From contig CAWIJO010000001.1 in NCBI GenBank assembly GCA_963836355.1, forward strand, positions 66,107-130,106: a stretch of DNA of 64,000 bases, read 5' to 3'. Below the pieces are notes generated by a model, which was given only the letters and a program-made list of their open reading frames with translations, ran no database searches and was not told the DNA's origin. The translations under genes and the position numbers were made by a program. Positions 17,164-27,658 of the stretch are shown here, piece by piece; the stretch's first letter is position 1, and each line of letters starts with the position of its first letter. This DNA is from Palsa-506 sp963836355 (lineage in GTDB: Bacteria; Actinomycetota; Actinomycetes; Streptosporangiales; Streptosporangiaceae).

Positions 17164-18540
17164 TCAGGCGGCCTGGGCGAGGGTGACGGTGTAGCCCAGT
17201 GCCTCCAGCTGTCGGACGTGGCTGCGGGTCTTGCGGTTCTTGTCGATGCGGCTGGCGTAGTAGCTGGCGCCCAGCTCGCGGAAACGGGCGGCTGGGTCGG
17301 CGAGCAGGTGCCACACGATGACCAGGATGGAGCGGGCGACGGCGACCAGGGCCCGCAGCTTGCCGCGCCGCCGGGCGATGCGCCGGTAGCGCTCGCCGAG
17401 GAAGGTGTCGGTCCGGCCGGCCGCGGCGGCGGCCTCGCCCAGGACGCCCTTGAGATAGGGGTTTCCCTTGCCGGTGCGCCCGGACTGGTTCCTGGCCCCG
17501 GACTGGATAGTCCGCGGAGATAGCTTCGCCCAGGACACCAGGTGCCCGGGAGTGGGGAAGACGCCCATGTTCAGGCCTATCTCGGCGATGATCACCTGGG
17601 CGGCCGGAGCGCCGATGCCGGTGACCTCGTCCAGGCGGTCGACCGCGGGCAGCACCGGCGCGCCCGGGCCCAGGCCCGCGCCCGGGCCGGTGACACCATC
17701 GGCGTCCACGCCCCACGCCCCACGCATCGCCGCGATCAGCTCCCCGGCACGGCTGGTGATCTTGTCGATGTGCGTGGTGAGGCTGTCGATCTGGTCCAGC
17801 AGTACCCGGGCCAGCTCGCCGTGGTGGTCATCGAACCGGCCGTCGAGCGCCTCAACGAGGCGATCGTGCTTGGCCCGCATCTTCCCGCGGGCCAGCCCGG
17901 CGAGGACCTCCGGGTCGCGCTCCCCCGCGATCAGCGCCTCCAGCATGTCCCGGACCGACTTGGAGCCGGTCTTGCTGGCCACCGCCGTGACCTTAATCAG
18001 GGCATCCTCGAGCAGCTTCTCCAGCCTCGACCAGTGCCGGGTCCGCTCCCGGGTCAGGTCAGTCCGCAGCCGCGTGTAATCCCGCAGCCGGCGGATCCCC
18101 GCGGGCGGCACGAAGCTGGGCCGCAGCATCCCCCGCTCCGTCAGCTTCGCCTGCCACACGCAATCCAGCTTGTCGCTCTTCGGGCGCCCCGGGACGTTCG
18201 CCACGTCCCGCGAGTTGACCAGCTGCACGTCCAGCCCGGCCGCCTCCAGCAGGTAAAACCAAATCCGCCAGTAATCCGACGTCGACTCCAGGGTGACCTT
18301 CGCGATCCGCTCGGCCGCCAGGTGATCAGCCAGCTCCATCACCGAGCCGGTGTCCGCGTCCACCTCCCACACCCTGGTCTGCCGCCTCCCCGGCCGGGCC
18401 GGATGCGGCACCCGGGTGCACACCATCCCGGTCGCCTTCGCCACGTCCACCGCGGCCACCCGCTCCAGGACCTGCTCGTACTCCGCATCCTCGATCTCCT
18501 GCGGCACCATCATCGCCAGCACTTCTCGCCTCGCCATCAA
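17164..18540 (-). CDS. IS110-family transposase (copy 2)
   Basis: The 458-residue protein is the same as copy 1 except for three substitutions: glycine for glutamate in PPAGIRR, aspartate for asparagine in EALDGRF and serine for glycine in GASYYAS. All DEDD residues and the C-terminal serine region are intact. Near-identity of the two copies indicates recent transposition or gene conversion. Confidence 0.92.
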   Translation of the reverse strand: MMARREVLAMMVPQEIEDAEYEQVLERVAAVDVAKATGMVCTRVPHPARPGRRQTRVWEVDADTGSVMELADHLAAERIAKVTLESTSDYWRIWFYLLEAAGLDVQLVNSRDVANVPGRPKSDKLDCVWQAKLTERGMLRPSFVPPAGIRRLRDYTRLRTDLTRERTRHWSRLEKLLEDALIKVTAVASKTGSKSVRDMLEALIAGERDPEVLAGLARGKMRAKHDRLVEALDGRFDDHHGELARVLLDQIDSLTTHIDKITSRAGELIAAMRGAWGVDADGVTGPGAGLGPGAPVLPAVDRLDEVTGIGAPAAQVIIAEIGLNMGVFPTPGHLVSWAKLSPRTIQSGARNQSGRTGKGNPYLKGVLGEAAAAAGRTDTFLGERYRRIARRRGKLRALVAVARSILVIVWHLLADPAARFRELGASYYASRIDKNRKTRSHVRQLEALGYTVTLAQAA

Positions 18541-18858
18541 GACACGCGCGCGGATGCCCGGGGGCCTCAGTAGGAACCGAAATTCTGACCGGCGTGCTCA
18601 AAGGCAACAGTGCGCGACCCGAAGGTCAAGGCCCCGGCGCCAGACTTGCATACGGGCTTGCGTCCCAGAGAGAAATACCGGCGTCAGCGGGCAGCCACCA
18701 GCACCCTGCCACCGCCCAGGCCATTCCACAGCCCGACCACGCAAAACCACCCCCGAAGCCGACACCACCGCGCGGCAGCCCGCCCGCGCCGACGCCCGCC
18801 CGACCGCCATTTTCACGCCAGCGCAACGTCCCCACAAGGACACCAGGACTTGCATGCC
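18541..18858 (-). ncRNA. Non-coding end of IS110 copy 2, candidate bridge RNA region
   Basis: Same sequence as 13065-13382 as far as I can read. Conservation of a 318-base non-coding block at the transposase 5' side in both copies fits a functional guide RNA, by analogy with described IS110 bridge RNAs. Confidence 0.4.
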
Positions 18859-19022
18859 ATACAAACTCCGCCCGTCGCCACATGTGGCAGGACGTGGCCC
18901 TGCGTGGAGTTCACCTGCGGCTTCCGTGGCTGCACGTGGCCTGGCATCGCCTGGCGTCGCTCCACGTTGGCTCCCCACTTGGCTCCCAGAACTCGTTAGC
19001 GCCGCTAATCTTCGAAGTCTGC

Positions 19023-19364
19023 CTACCCGGCCACTCCGGGACAGCCGCCATCGCTGAGCGCGAACAGCTGAGGACCGGCTCGCTCCGGGACAACCGTACA
19101 GATTGGGCCGCCAGGCGGCTTGGACGGGACGTGCTCGACGTGGCTCCCCGGCAGGGTCATGCCTAGCCGCGGGGCCAAGCACACCACGGTGGCATAAATC
19201 ACATCACAGCGACCGCCGCGAGCCATCAGCATTCCCACCTGGCTGCCGTGGGCCGTCATAACCGCCGTGACATGGCTTACCGACCAGCCCCGCCCGTCCA
19301 CCGTCGGCGCAGGCGCGTGGTCGAGCTCAGGCAGACCGGCGACTGAACGAACGACATGAGCCAC
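19023..19364 (-). CDS. Hypothetical protein (uncertain)
   Basis: A 113-residue frame beginning MAHVVRSVAGLPELDHAPAP has balanced composition (few arginine runs) and a segment WSVSHVTAVMTAHGSQVGML that looks protein-like. No domain is recognised and the C-terminal end is low complexity. The rest of 18859-19468 shows no other gene; the stretch 18859-19022 is rich in CGTGG/CCTGG words only. Confidence 0.3.
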   Translation of the reverse strand: MAHVVRSVAGLPELDHAPAPTVDGRGWSVSHVTAVMTAHGSQVGMLMARGGRCDVIYATVVCLAPRLGMTLPGSHVEHVPSKPPGGPICTVVPERAGPQLFALSDGGCPGVAG

Positions 19365-19468
19365 GCTGCCGTCGTTCGCCCGCTTCGCTTACCAACGCCA
19401 GTCAATCGCCGATGTGCGGATGGGTAGTGTCACCACTGACCTATCGTTCGTGCTGATCCCAGCATGCG

Positions 19469-20200
19469 GTGGATTCGCCCGCCGGGATTGTTGCCTTCGT
19501 GGAGGCGGGTATCCCAAGCCACGGCGAGCTAACCGAGGTAGAGGTCGAGGCTGACCGCGAGCTGGCAACCCAGGTGGTCATCGCATCCTTAACTGGGTAC
19601 GCCAGCCTGATCAGTGTGTACGCTGGTGCAGCGGCCGTGGCGTTCGCGCCAATTGCGCTGGCATTCGCAAATTCGGCGGTCAGGCGTATGGGTCAGCGCC
19701 GGGTCGAGCACGCTACTGACGCTCTGATGGACGGCGCCGAAGCCGCAGGCATCCCCGTGGGCGAATTCATCGATAAGGCCGCCTCCGACGATGGCCGTCA
19801 TGAGCTCTTTGTCCGGTCTTTGACAGTTGCCCAAGACGCCGCATGGCGGAACAAAAGGCGTGCTCTTGGCAAGGCTCTGGCAAATGGTGTGATGGGCGAC
19901 GAAGCGTGCATCAATGAAGAGTTGCTGTTCGTTCGGGCGGTTGACGATATCGACGAGATGCACGTTCGCCTGCTCGACCGTCTCGCCAGCGGCCCACAGT
20001 TGACGGCGATAGAGATCACGCAGGCGGATCCTGGGCTGGGGGACGCGGTACTCGCGCTGCTCGGCCGTCTAGAGTCGCACGGGCTAATTGACTCAAGATC
20101 GCCAGTAACGCCTGGCGGCGCGATGACGCCAGAGCCGCGCTACTTTATTACCCGCTCGGGCCAGGACTTCGTCGCCCGCCTGGCCGACGACGCAAGCTAA
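19469..20200 (+). CDS. Hypothetical protein with one membrane segment and a C-terminal winged-helix-like region
   Basis: The 243-residue product starts with GTG (DSPAGIVAFVEAGIPSHGEL). Residues about 50-75 (LISVYAGAAAVAFAPIALAF) are hydrophobic, the middle is helical and charged, and the end (TPEPRYFITRSGQDFVARLA) resembles the wing and last helix of a winged-helix domain. Codon use is less GC-biased than its neighbours, suggesting horizontal origin. It is not in an obvious operon. I do not recognise a family; a membrane-tethered sensor or regulator is only a guess. Confidence 0.6.
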   Translation: MDSPAGIVAFVEAGIPSHGELTEVEVEADRELATQVVIASLTGYASLISVYAGAAAVAFAPIALAFANSAVRRMGQRRVEHATDALMDGAEAAGIPVGEFIDKAASDDGRHELFVRSLTVAQDAAWRNKRRALGKALANGVMGDEACINEELLFVRAVDDIDEMHVRLLDRLASGPQLTAIEITQADPGLGDAVLALLGRLESHGLIDSRSPVTPGGAMTPEPRYFITRSGQDFVARLADDAS

Positions 20201-20410
20201 AGAACGGCCTAGGACTTACAGAACTACATTCGGGCGTCCGCAGCACAATCGTAGGTTCAGCGGTACGAAGGACGGTGCCAAACGTTCGGGCAGCGCAGGG
20301 CGCGTAGCTGAGCGCATCCATGCTGTCCGAGGAAGGGAACACAATACTCCCGAGCCATGCGGGCTATCAGGTAGCCTGTTTCAACTGTGCGAATTATATT
20401 GGGGGACCTA

Positions 20411-20704
20411 ATGACCGATATTGAACATGGAATAGATGACAGACCGGCAAGGCATGAGCTATGGCTAGCAAAAGTCCAGATGCCGATGATGATGGATCCG
20501 GATGAGTCCCCCATACGTTCATATGTACTCGCGGCTGGTGATGCGCTGGAGGCAGAGCATACACTTTTCCGCTATCCAGGCCTTTTGGGTGCCAGGTTGA
20601 TCGCGCTCTATGAGACAGCCGACAACGTAGCGCTCGTTTGGGACCAGGACGGCGAGCCACTTGAGTTGACACCTAAGGCGCCGGACGGTACGGATTTAGA
20701 TTAG
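20411..20704 (+). CDS. Hypothetical protein
   Basis: A 97-residue acidic protein (MTDIEHGIDDRPARHELWLA ... LELTPKAPDGTDLD). I chose ATG 20411 because TTGGGGGACCTA precedes it. Composition and codon use are lower in GC than the window average, as for the gene at 19469. No motif is recognised. Spacing of 210 bases and the same strand make co-transcription with 19469 possible but unproven. Confidence 0.5.
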   Translation: MTDIEHGIDDRPARHELWLAKVQMPMMMDPDESPIRSYVLAAGDALEAEHTLFRYPGLLGARLIALYETADNVALVWDQDGEPLELTPKAPDGTDLD

Positions 20705-20849
20705 CCATTTCGATGTTCGCATGGAGCTTGAGAGTCGTCATAAGCCTGGAACTCAATCAGGTGTGCCGCCTCCGGCCTCGCCGCCGATCGGACATGCGCA
20801 ACTGTCCAGCATGTGGTTGAGAAACACGAACCCGTTTCCCGCGCCGCGC

Positions 20850-21150
20850 TGGGTCGGCCGCTATCCGCATGATCTCCGCCGCCATCGCCGACCCGCGCCG
20901 ACATCCTCGCCTTCACCAGCTTTCCAAGGCGCGATCTGCGGCAGATCTGGAGCATCAAGCCGCGGGCCGGCTGAACCGCGAGATCTGGCGCCGCGCCGAG
21001 TCTTGGGTCTTCCGGGACCGTGACGCCTGATCCGCCTCGGCGGCACCGTCATGGCTGAGCAGTACGACGTGTGGACCGACATGCGCCGCTACATCGGCTC
21101 GGTGTGTTCGCCAATCCAGCCTCACCGTCGCCGTTGGGAACGCTCTCCGA
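20850..21150 (+). pseudogene. IS256-family transposase C-terminal relic
   Basis: Read across frames, the stretch encodes ADILAFTSFPR, then a degenerate WSIKPRAGRLNREIWRRAES, VFRDRDA, LIRLGGTVMAEQYDVWTDMR and RYIGSV, which matches the C-terminal end of IS256 transposases (W..NP.ER.N.EI+RR.. / VG.F....A..RL...VL.E....W...RRY). Stops and shifts make it non-functional. Confidence 0.6.
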
Positions 21151-21307
21151 GGGGGTGACGCCGACCGCCGTTACCGCCTAAAGTCTTGACCGAGAATCAC
21201 GAGGTGCCCTCTTCATGCACCATGCCGCCGGGACATGTCCGGGCGTGGCGTCGCTCAACGCTCAAGTCTCTCGGCCAGGTGAGGTCGTTCCCGATAGAGT
21301 CGACCCG

Positions 21308-22104
21308 ATGGACATCGCGCTAGTTGTCGCTTGCATCTCCGGTGGAGTCGCGCTCGTGAGCGCGACCTTTTCGGGATGGACCCAGCTTCAGGTGACGAAA
21401 AGAGAAAGGGAAGGACGGGCGGAAGAGCGCCGCTCGCACGCCAAAGTTGTACTCGATCGCTACCGAGGTCCTCTACTGGACGCCGCTTGGCAGCTGGGCA
21501 ATCGAGTGGACAACATCCGTAACCGTGACTTTTTCGCGTATCTGTCTAGGGGCAGCGGTCGTGAGAAGGACGCGAAGCTCACGACACTCTTCCGCTTCGC
21601 CTATTACCTCGGCTGGCGCGAGTTCGTCCGTACTGAAGTCCAGCTGCTGCGCTTCGAGAACGAGGGGGACACCGGTCCGCCGCTGAGTTCCTCAATGATG
21701 TCACGTGGGTGCTCGCCAGCGACAAGCTGGACGGGGCGTGGGCGATGCTCTGGGGCGACGAGCAGCGAGGCATCGGAGAGTTGATGACCGAGCAACCGTC
21801 CGGCGCAACAACCATCGTACGCGGCCACGCAGCGTTCCATCGCGAATACGACAAGGTGTTCGCTCCCTGGATGGAGCGCTTTGCCGACGACCTGTTTTCG
21901 CCTGCCGCGGTCGACAGCTACCGACTGCGACTCCTGCAGTGGGCGCTGTACGGGCTAGTGCGGCAGCTGGACGAGGAGGATACCTACGGTGGCGGCTGGA
22001 TTGGCCGAAGCGAGGCGGAGATCCGCCAACCGATACGGCAGGAAAGCGTTACGGAACACGAGGAACAACTCAGGAAGCATCTCGCCGCGATCAACAGCTG
22101 CTGA
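21308..22104 (+). pseudogene. Frameshifted membrane-anchored hypothetical protein
   Basis: The first part (MDIALVVACISGGVALVSAT) is an N-terminal membrane segment followed by a basic coiled stretch and HAKVVLDRYRGPLLDAAWQL. Near 21670-21690 the frame shifts by one base, and the second part (EFLNDVTWVLASDKLDGAWA to EEQLRKHLAAINSC) completes a protein of about 265 residues. Both halves have consistent composition. It resembles hypothetical proteins seen in actinobacteria near defence islands, but I cannot name a family. Either the gene is broken or the sequence has an indel here. Confidence 0.55.
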
Positions 22105-22757
22105 TCCTGTGCACCATACGCTCTGAGAGTAATCTGTGCGCTATTACTTGTACCTCCGGTGACCTGAAAAGTTATCTGGTGGCGTGGATAAACTTTAAAA
22201 TTATCAACCTCTTCCTTATCAGGTCGTCTTGGGCAATGCTCGTGGTAGCAACGCGGGATGCATGTGCTTTGACTGTCTTCACGAGCGATCGCTCGTGGAT
22301 CCTGGTCGTCTCCCTTTGGGATAGATATGCCACGCTTACGTTCCCCGGAAGCGCATCGTCTGATCCGGAGCGCGTCACCGATGCGCCGACCTTGCTCATG
22401 CCTGCTGGCATCACGGGACGTGTCTCACTGGCTTGCTTGGTCTCTCTTTGCTGCTCGGTGTTGTACGGCTAAATCAGGCCAGCTCGGTCAGCACGACTAA
22501 CAAGCGAGGTGATCCTCGAGGTATGCGCTTATGTCAGCTTAATGTTGCCTTGAAACCTTTTAGCACATAGACGTCAAACGGTCCATCGTCTCGCACTGGT
22601 GCCAGGTAGATTTCGATTCTTGCAACCTTGATGTCATATACCTTTGATCGGGACATGCCATTCGTCATCCGCAACTTTGAGTTAGCCATATGGGTAGAAC
22701 TTGTCTTCAACATATATCCGATCAACGCCGTCGCCCCCAGCGTTTCCTAGTGTGCCG
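22105..22757. other. Lower-GC intergenic stretch with small uncertain ORFs
   Basis: The GC content falls (runs such as GATAAACTTTAAAATTATCA). Two minus-strand frames, 22172-22414 (80 codons) and 22534-22725 (63 codons, with MANSKLRMTNGMSRSKVYDI), are possible small genes downstream of the TIR operon; neither has a clear ribosome site or recognised domain. Confidence 0.35.
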
Positions 22758-22760
22758 AGT

Positions 22761-23824
22761 TCAATCTCCACCGTGTGCCTCCGGCGAGAGCCCGGCACGG
22801 TCCGCTCCATCGAATCGATCTGTCATTTCGTCCGCTATCTCCGGCCGACCATGCTTCGCGGTGAGGTCGGCCACTCGCCGCGCGAACAGGGCACGCTCTG
22901 GATCGTCTTCGCCAAGGCCCATGGCTCGGAGGAAGGCGTCGAAGTGATCGGCGGCGGAATTCCCGCTTTCCGCGGGCTGAGGCACGTTCGAGCCATTCAG
23001 CCCCTAGAGGGCGGACTTGGCGAGTGTGCGGAGGCAAGCCCTGCCACAAGTTGTTGGAAAGTCTCAGGTACATCGGTGTTGTTCGCGGCAGCGGAGAGCC
23101 GGGCAGAGAAGAGCGATGTCATGCACTGTCTTCTCCACATTGCCGTCGTTTCTGGTCAGCCACCAGACCACGGCACTTCCCGGGTCCTTCAGCACATCTC
23201 CGCTGAGATATTCACGCATGCTCTGCTCGTATTCCGCTCGTGCTCCCAGATGGCCTCTTCCTTGCGCACGACCGCGAGCTTGTCCAGCCGTTCTTCGTCG
23301 TGATCTGGCAGTACGAGCTCGACTGACTCTCCCATTGCCCGGAGGGATCTCGTGGCGTCTTCCTGCATCCTGGCCAGCGCGGCGCCCAGTTCATGGCGGA
23401 CGAGCGAGGCGTTGCCCGGGTCCCGTTGCTGTGGATTTCGCGGGCGCGCCTCAAAACGGCGTCGACGGCGAGCGCGGCCATGTTGATCAGGGACCCCTCC
23501 AGCGCAGTCGCTGTCGGCGACCAGAGCACCGTTGCGGAGAAAAGGAAGTAGTAATCCTCGTGCCTGCTTGGCAGCAGGACGTCTGTGACGCGCTCTTTCC
23601 TGTGTTCCAGAGGCAGTATGGCCACATGCGCGATCTTGGGTTCCGCGGCAGTGGGTTCGGCCAGCGGGGCCGGGCATGCGCCAGCACGACGGCCATGGTC
23701 GCGGGCGCCAGAGTCAGGACGAGCGCTGCCCATGCTGGCCAGTGGGTGAACACGATCAGGCCGATCGTGGCAGCGCGGCTGTGATCACGCCAGTCACCCT
23801 CGCGGCGTTGCGGCGTGTGTTCAT
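22761..23824 (-). pseudogene. Membrane-anchored partner protein of the TIR operon (frameshifted)
   Basis: Last gene of the operon. ATG 23824 follows GGAGG 26 bases after the upstream stop. Read through at least four frame changes it gives MNTRRNAARVTG, two hydrophobic segments (LIVFTHWPAWAALVLTLAPA), then KIAHVAILPLEHRKERVTDV, RHEDYYFLFSATVLWS, HELGAALARMQEDATRSLRA, REYLSGDVLKDPGSAVVWWL, ARLSAAANNTDVPETFQQLV and AESGNSAADHFDAFLRAMGL. The intact form would be about 350 residues: an N-terminal membrane anchor and a long cytoplasmic helical region. The family is unknown to me. By operon context it may be the membrane effector or tether of the TIR system. Confidence 0.55.
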
Positions 23825-25471
23825 CGCATCCTCCGTTCTTTCCGGGTGAGTCACGCGAACTCGACGCCCTGGGCGGCATTGATCTTCTGCAGGAGAAGGC
23901 CGCTGATGGCTGGGCGCAACTCAGGTCCGCGCGTCATGGCGTATAGCGGGCTAGCGCGGCAGTGTGTGACTTGCATCCGCCGACGAATACGTCAAGGAGT
24001 GCGTCCCGATGCAGCCCATCCTCGGCGGCGCGGTCGAGCCAACGCGCCGCCAAGGATCGCCAGGCCTCGTGCGAAGGGTTCGCAAAGGCGATACTCCAGC
24101 CGTCGGTGAGCCGCGGAGTATGCCACTGTCGTCGATGAGCGCGTGGTTGCGCGGGCCGGCATCGGTCAGCGCCGTGGGATCGGCCAGTTCCAGGAATAGA
24201 TCAACATCGATAGGCCACTCCGTCCTTTCTGGGCTTGTGTCAGTGAGCCGGTTCAGCATCTGGGGAAGGAACCGGCGGTCGGCGCTGACAAGTCCGATGA
24301 GCGTCTCCCGGGCGCGGGTCCCACGCTCCCGCCGAGCTACATGATGGAGGCGACTAGGCCTCGCCCGGATGGCTGACCGCCATCACATCCCGGCACGCCA
24401 CGATCATGACTTCAGCGAGCTGGTCCGATAGATCGTCAAGACGTGACCACAGGTAAATCTGTCGACGGAAAATCCGGCCATGCGTCTCATCCCGAAGGCC
24501 ATGCTGCAGAACGAGCGCAGCCGTCTTTATCCCGCCCGGGGTGTGCTTAGCGGTGCACTGCACCACTAGCGACACCCATGTCGACTGGTACCTGTCAGTA
24601 AGGCATTGATCGGTGAATCGCGTGACTAGGCCTTCTCGTTCAGCATCAGTAAGCTCGGCGAAACCGCTGTCCTGCCCACCCAGTCCTGTATGTGATCATG
24701 AAGCTCCGGCAGATCGGTCCAGAAGTACGCGCGGACTGCCGAGGGATAGCCGAGTGTCGTGAACCGGACGTTGCCGGAGACATCCAGTTCGGCTTTGATC
24801 TCGCTGAGCCGCTCACCGAGGGTGGCGCGCTCGAGCAACGGTGACTCGTCGCGTGGATGCTCCACCGTCGACAAGAACGACGCGGCGGCGTGATGGACGC
24901 TGTCCGCGTGTGCTCCGTGCAGCATCGCCGTGGCCAGCAAGAGCGCACGCTGCGGGCCTTGGCTCGACGGGCCATCAGTGCGGCCACTTCGGTTTCCTGG
25001 CCGCGCCAGGCCTGTATGCAGCAGCACACCAGGTGGCGGGTCACCTTGATCCGATGCCCGCTCTTTCGCGTGCGTGACGAGCTGGACGTATCTGGCGATC
25101 TCCCGAAGCGGCTGGTTGTCGGCAGGCAGTTGGGCGGCTGAAAGCTGCCCGAGCTGCGGAATACCTGCCAGGCGCAGGTGGCGGCGCAGTACTTCCTGGG
25201 TGGGCGGCCTCTCGATCCTTACCCGGTACTGGTCGGTTTCCGGCCGGAGGGAATCCTTCGGCTCATGTGGCAGTACGACCACTAAATGAGCGGCCCGTTC
25301 ATGCACTGCGGCGCGCAGCGAGGGCAGTTCGGCGTCGAGGTTGGTCCAGAGCGGCTCGTCTGTCTCGGAGAGGTCCAGCCACGCCCGGTCTCCCTCGCCG
25401 ATATGGGTGAGATCGAGCCGCGATCCGCTTTCCCGTTCCTGCGGCAGCAACTCGTGGAGATTCTCGGCATC

Positions 25472-25483
25472 GGGACTGAGCTC
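25472..25483 (+). repeat. Target-site duplication, left of the IS4-family element
   Basis: GGGACTGAGCTC; the partner at 27647-27658 is GGGCCTGAGCTC. Eleven of twelve bases match, and removal of one copy plus the element restores the reading frame of the interrupted gene. Confidence 0.7.
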
Positions 25484-27646
25484 AATGCCATGTAGTTCAG
25501 CGTGATCGCTGCTGATGGTCCTGCGGCGGGACGTCCTTTGATCTGGCGGCTTCCGGTTACAGGCTGTGATTTCTGATTGGCTGCAGGCCTGGTTCCGCTG
25601 GCTGGCTGCGTGGCTGCGATCGGCGGGCGACACGCCCTTGCGGATGCCGGTACCGGCGGGAGGCTCCCGGTAGAAGAGGAGATGCTAATCGGCCTTTTCC
25701 GCCCGGGAGCCTCCTCATGCTCTTCTACCCTGTCATGCCGCCGGATGTCACGCTCTCGTGTGCGGAAGATGCCGCGCTGGGCCTGCTGGGGCAGGCGGGC
25801 ATGGTCGCGGTGCGGGTGGCGGACCTGGCCTGGCCCGCCGGGCCGGGCCCGGGTAAGGACGGCCGGACGGCGCTGACCGCGGCGGCGGCGGGGAAATCCG
25901 TACCGGGGACCGTGTGGTCTTCCTCAAGCCGGTGGCGGTCGCGGCAGCGGTGGTCCGCCGTGACGGGCGGGTGCAGGCTGGCGGGCATCCGGCGGATCAC
26001 GCCCGCCTCGGCGTGGCCGAGGACAGGCTGGATGCCCTGGCCGGCCAGGCGGACGTTATCGGCCAGATCGCCGCGGGCGTCACGCTGAACGGGAAGGTCA
26101 AGGGCGCGGCGCGGCGGGCGATGACGCCGGCGCTGGCGATCCGGCTCACCCTGCTGATGACGCTCCTGCCCGACGCGGACTACGCCGAAGTGACGGGCGC
26201 CCTGCTCGGGGACCTGGCGCTGGTGCCGTGGCAGCGCCCGTACCGGGTGCCGACCGCGACGGTTTTCTGCACCTGGCGGGACGCGTCGGGCCCGGCCCGC
26301 TGGAGCAGCTGCGGGACCTGGTGCTGGCCGGGATCGACGCCGAGCACCGCGACCACGATTACCGGGCGGTCACGATCGGCGCCCTGGACGCCTGCTCCAT
26401 CGACGGGTCGCTGACCCGGGTCCCGGACACCCCGGCGAACCGGGCCGCGTTCGGCTCGGCCGGCACCGCCGATGACTCCTCGCCCTACCCCCAGCAGCGG
26501 GATCGTGGCTGTCGCACGCCTCCACCCGCGCCGCCCTGGCGGTGGTGTCCGGTCCGTCCGGCGCCGCCGCCGGCGGCGGGCGGGAGAAGGGCGAGGCCGA
26601 GCAGGCGCTGCTGGACCAGGCCCTGAAGGACTACCCGCACCTGTTCACCCCGGGCCGGCTGTGGGTGCTCGACCGGAACTTCCCCGGCGCGCCAAGGATC
26701 AAGCGGATGCTCGCCACCGGCACCCATGTGCTGATCCGCGTCAAGGACGGCATCACGCTGCACCGGACCGGGGGCTTCCTGCCCGACGGCTCCTACCTGG
26801 CCAGCATCCGCGGCGGCGGGGTCACGCTCACCGTCCGCGTGATCGAGTACACCGTCACCGTCGCCGGGGCCGACGCCCCGGAGCTGTTCGCCCTGATCAC
26901 CGACCTGCACGACCACGCCGCCTACCCGGCGCAGGTCCTCGCCGCCGCCTACCACTGGCGGTGGATAGGGTCGGAGACCTGCCTGAAGGAAGCCAAGTCC
27001 GCGATCAGCGGCGCCGGCCCGTCCACCGGCGCGATGCTCCGCTCCGCCAGCCCGGCCCTCATCGCCCAGGAGCACGCCGCCTGGATCACCGCCGTCGAGC
27101 TGACCCGCGCAGCAGCCCGCGCCGCCGCGGCGATCGCCGTCCCGGCCGGAAAGGGCAAGCGCGCCGGCCAGCCCGTGCACCCGCGCGAGATCTCGTTTAC
27201 CGCCGCACGCCGCGCGATCATCGCCACTACCCGGTCCGGCGCGGCCACCGCCAGCCTGCCCGCCGCGCTGACCGAGGCGAACCGCGACGCCATCCTGGCC
27301 GGCCGGCCCGCCGGCGCGTAGACACCGACCGCAACCGGCACCGCGACCGGAAGACCAAGGCCCGGCCGGGCTTCCCGCCCGGCGGGCCGCGCATTCCCGT
27401 CCTCACCGCGAAAGCCGAGATCAGCATCTGCGGCCCCATCGCCGCCTGAACGCCCCATCTCCCAGTCCCCGCACCCTCAAGCACTGCCCAGCCCGCCGAC
27501 CGTGGAACCGGCCGCATCCGGAGCGACAGCCGGGGCGCCAGCATGCCCGCCCGCCGCGATCACTCTCTGCCGGCCACCCGGACGCCACCGCCCGCCAGCG
27601 CGGTCAAGACCGCGAACGCTCCGATCACGCTGAACTACATGGCATT
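25484..27646. mobile_element. IS4-family insertion sequence with intact ends
   Basis: The 2163-bp element ends in a 25-bp perfect inverted repeat that begins AATGCCATGTAGTTCAGCGT on both sides (IS4-type ends start TAATGCC). It is flanked by a 12-bp target duplication, GGGACTGAGCTC at 25472-25483 and GGGCCTGAGCTC at 27647-27658, one mismatch. It is inserted in the P-loop gene of the TIR operon. Its transposase is frameshifted, so it is probably non-autonomous. Confidence 0.8.
25717..27321 (+). pseudogene. IS4-family transposase, frameshifted
   Basis: Pieces in successive frames give MPPDVTLSCAEDAALGLLGQ, then LTLLMTLLPDADYAEVTGAL (IS4 N-terminal domain), DYRAVTIGALDACSIDGSLT with the first catalytic Asp, LWVLDRNFPGAPRIKRMLAT, and the YHWRWIGSETCLKEAKSAIS segment carrying the conserved Y-x2-R/W-IE-like region. 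At least three frame changes (about 25920, 26280, 26510) break the roughly 530-residue protein. The ends of the element are nonetheless perfect. Confidence 0.7.
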
Positions 27647-27658
27647 GGGCCTGAGCTC
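27647..27658 (+). repeat. Target-site duplication, right of the IS4-family element
   Basis: GGGCCTGAGCTC, partner of 25472-25483. Confidence 0.7.

Larger units (their letters stand above)
17053..18858. mobile_element. IS110-family element, copy 2 (with conserved left flank)
   Basis: Second copy of the repeat described at 11558-13382. It lacks a 19-base tandem duplication (GACCGGAAAATAACGGCCT) present on the left side of copy 1. The right end TTGCATGCCAT meets unrelated sequence at 18859. Confidence 0.75.

Noticed and set aside
26472..27449. Plus-strand frame of 325 codons in the IS4 element
   Set aside because: Arginine/proline-rich; the transposase residues are in another frame.
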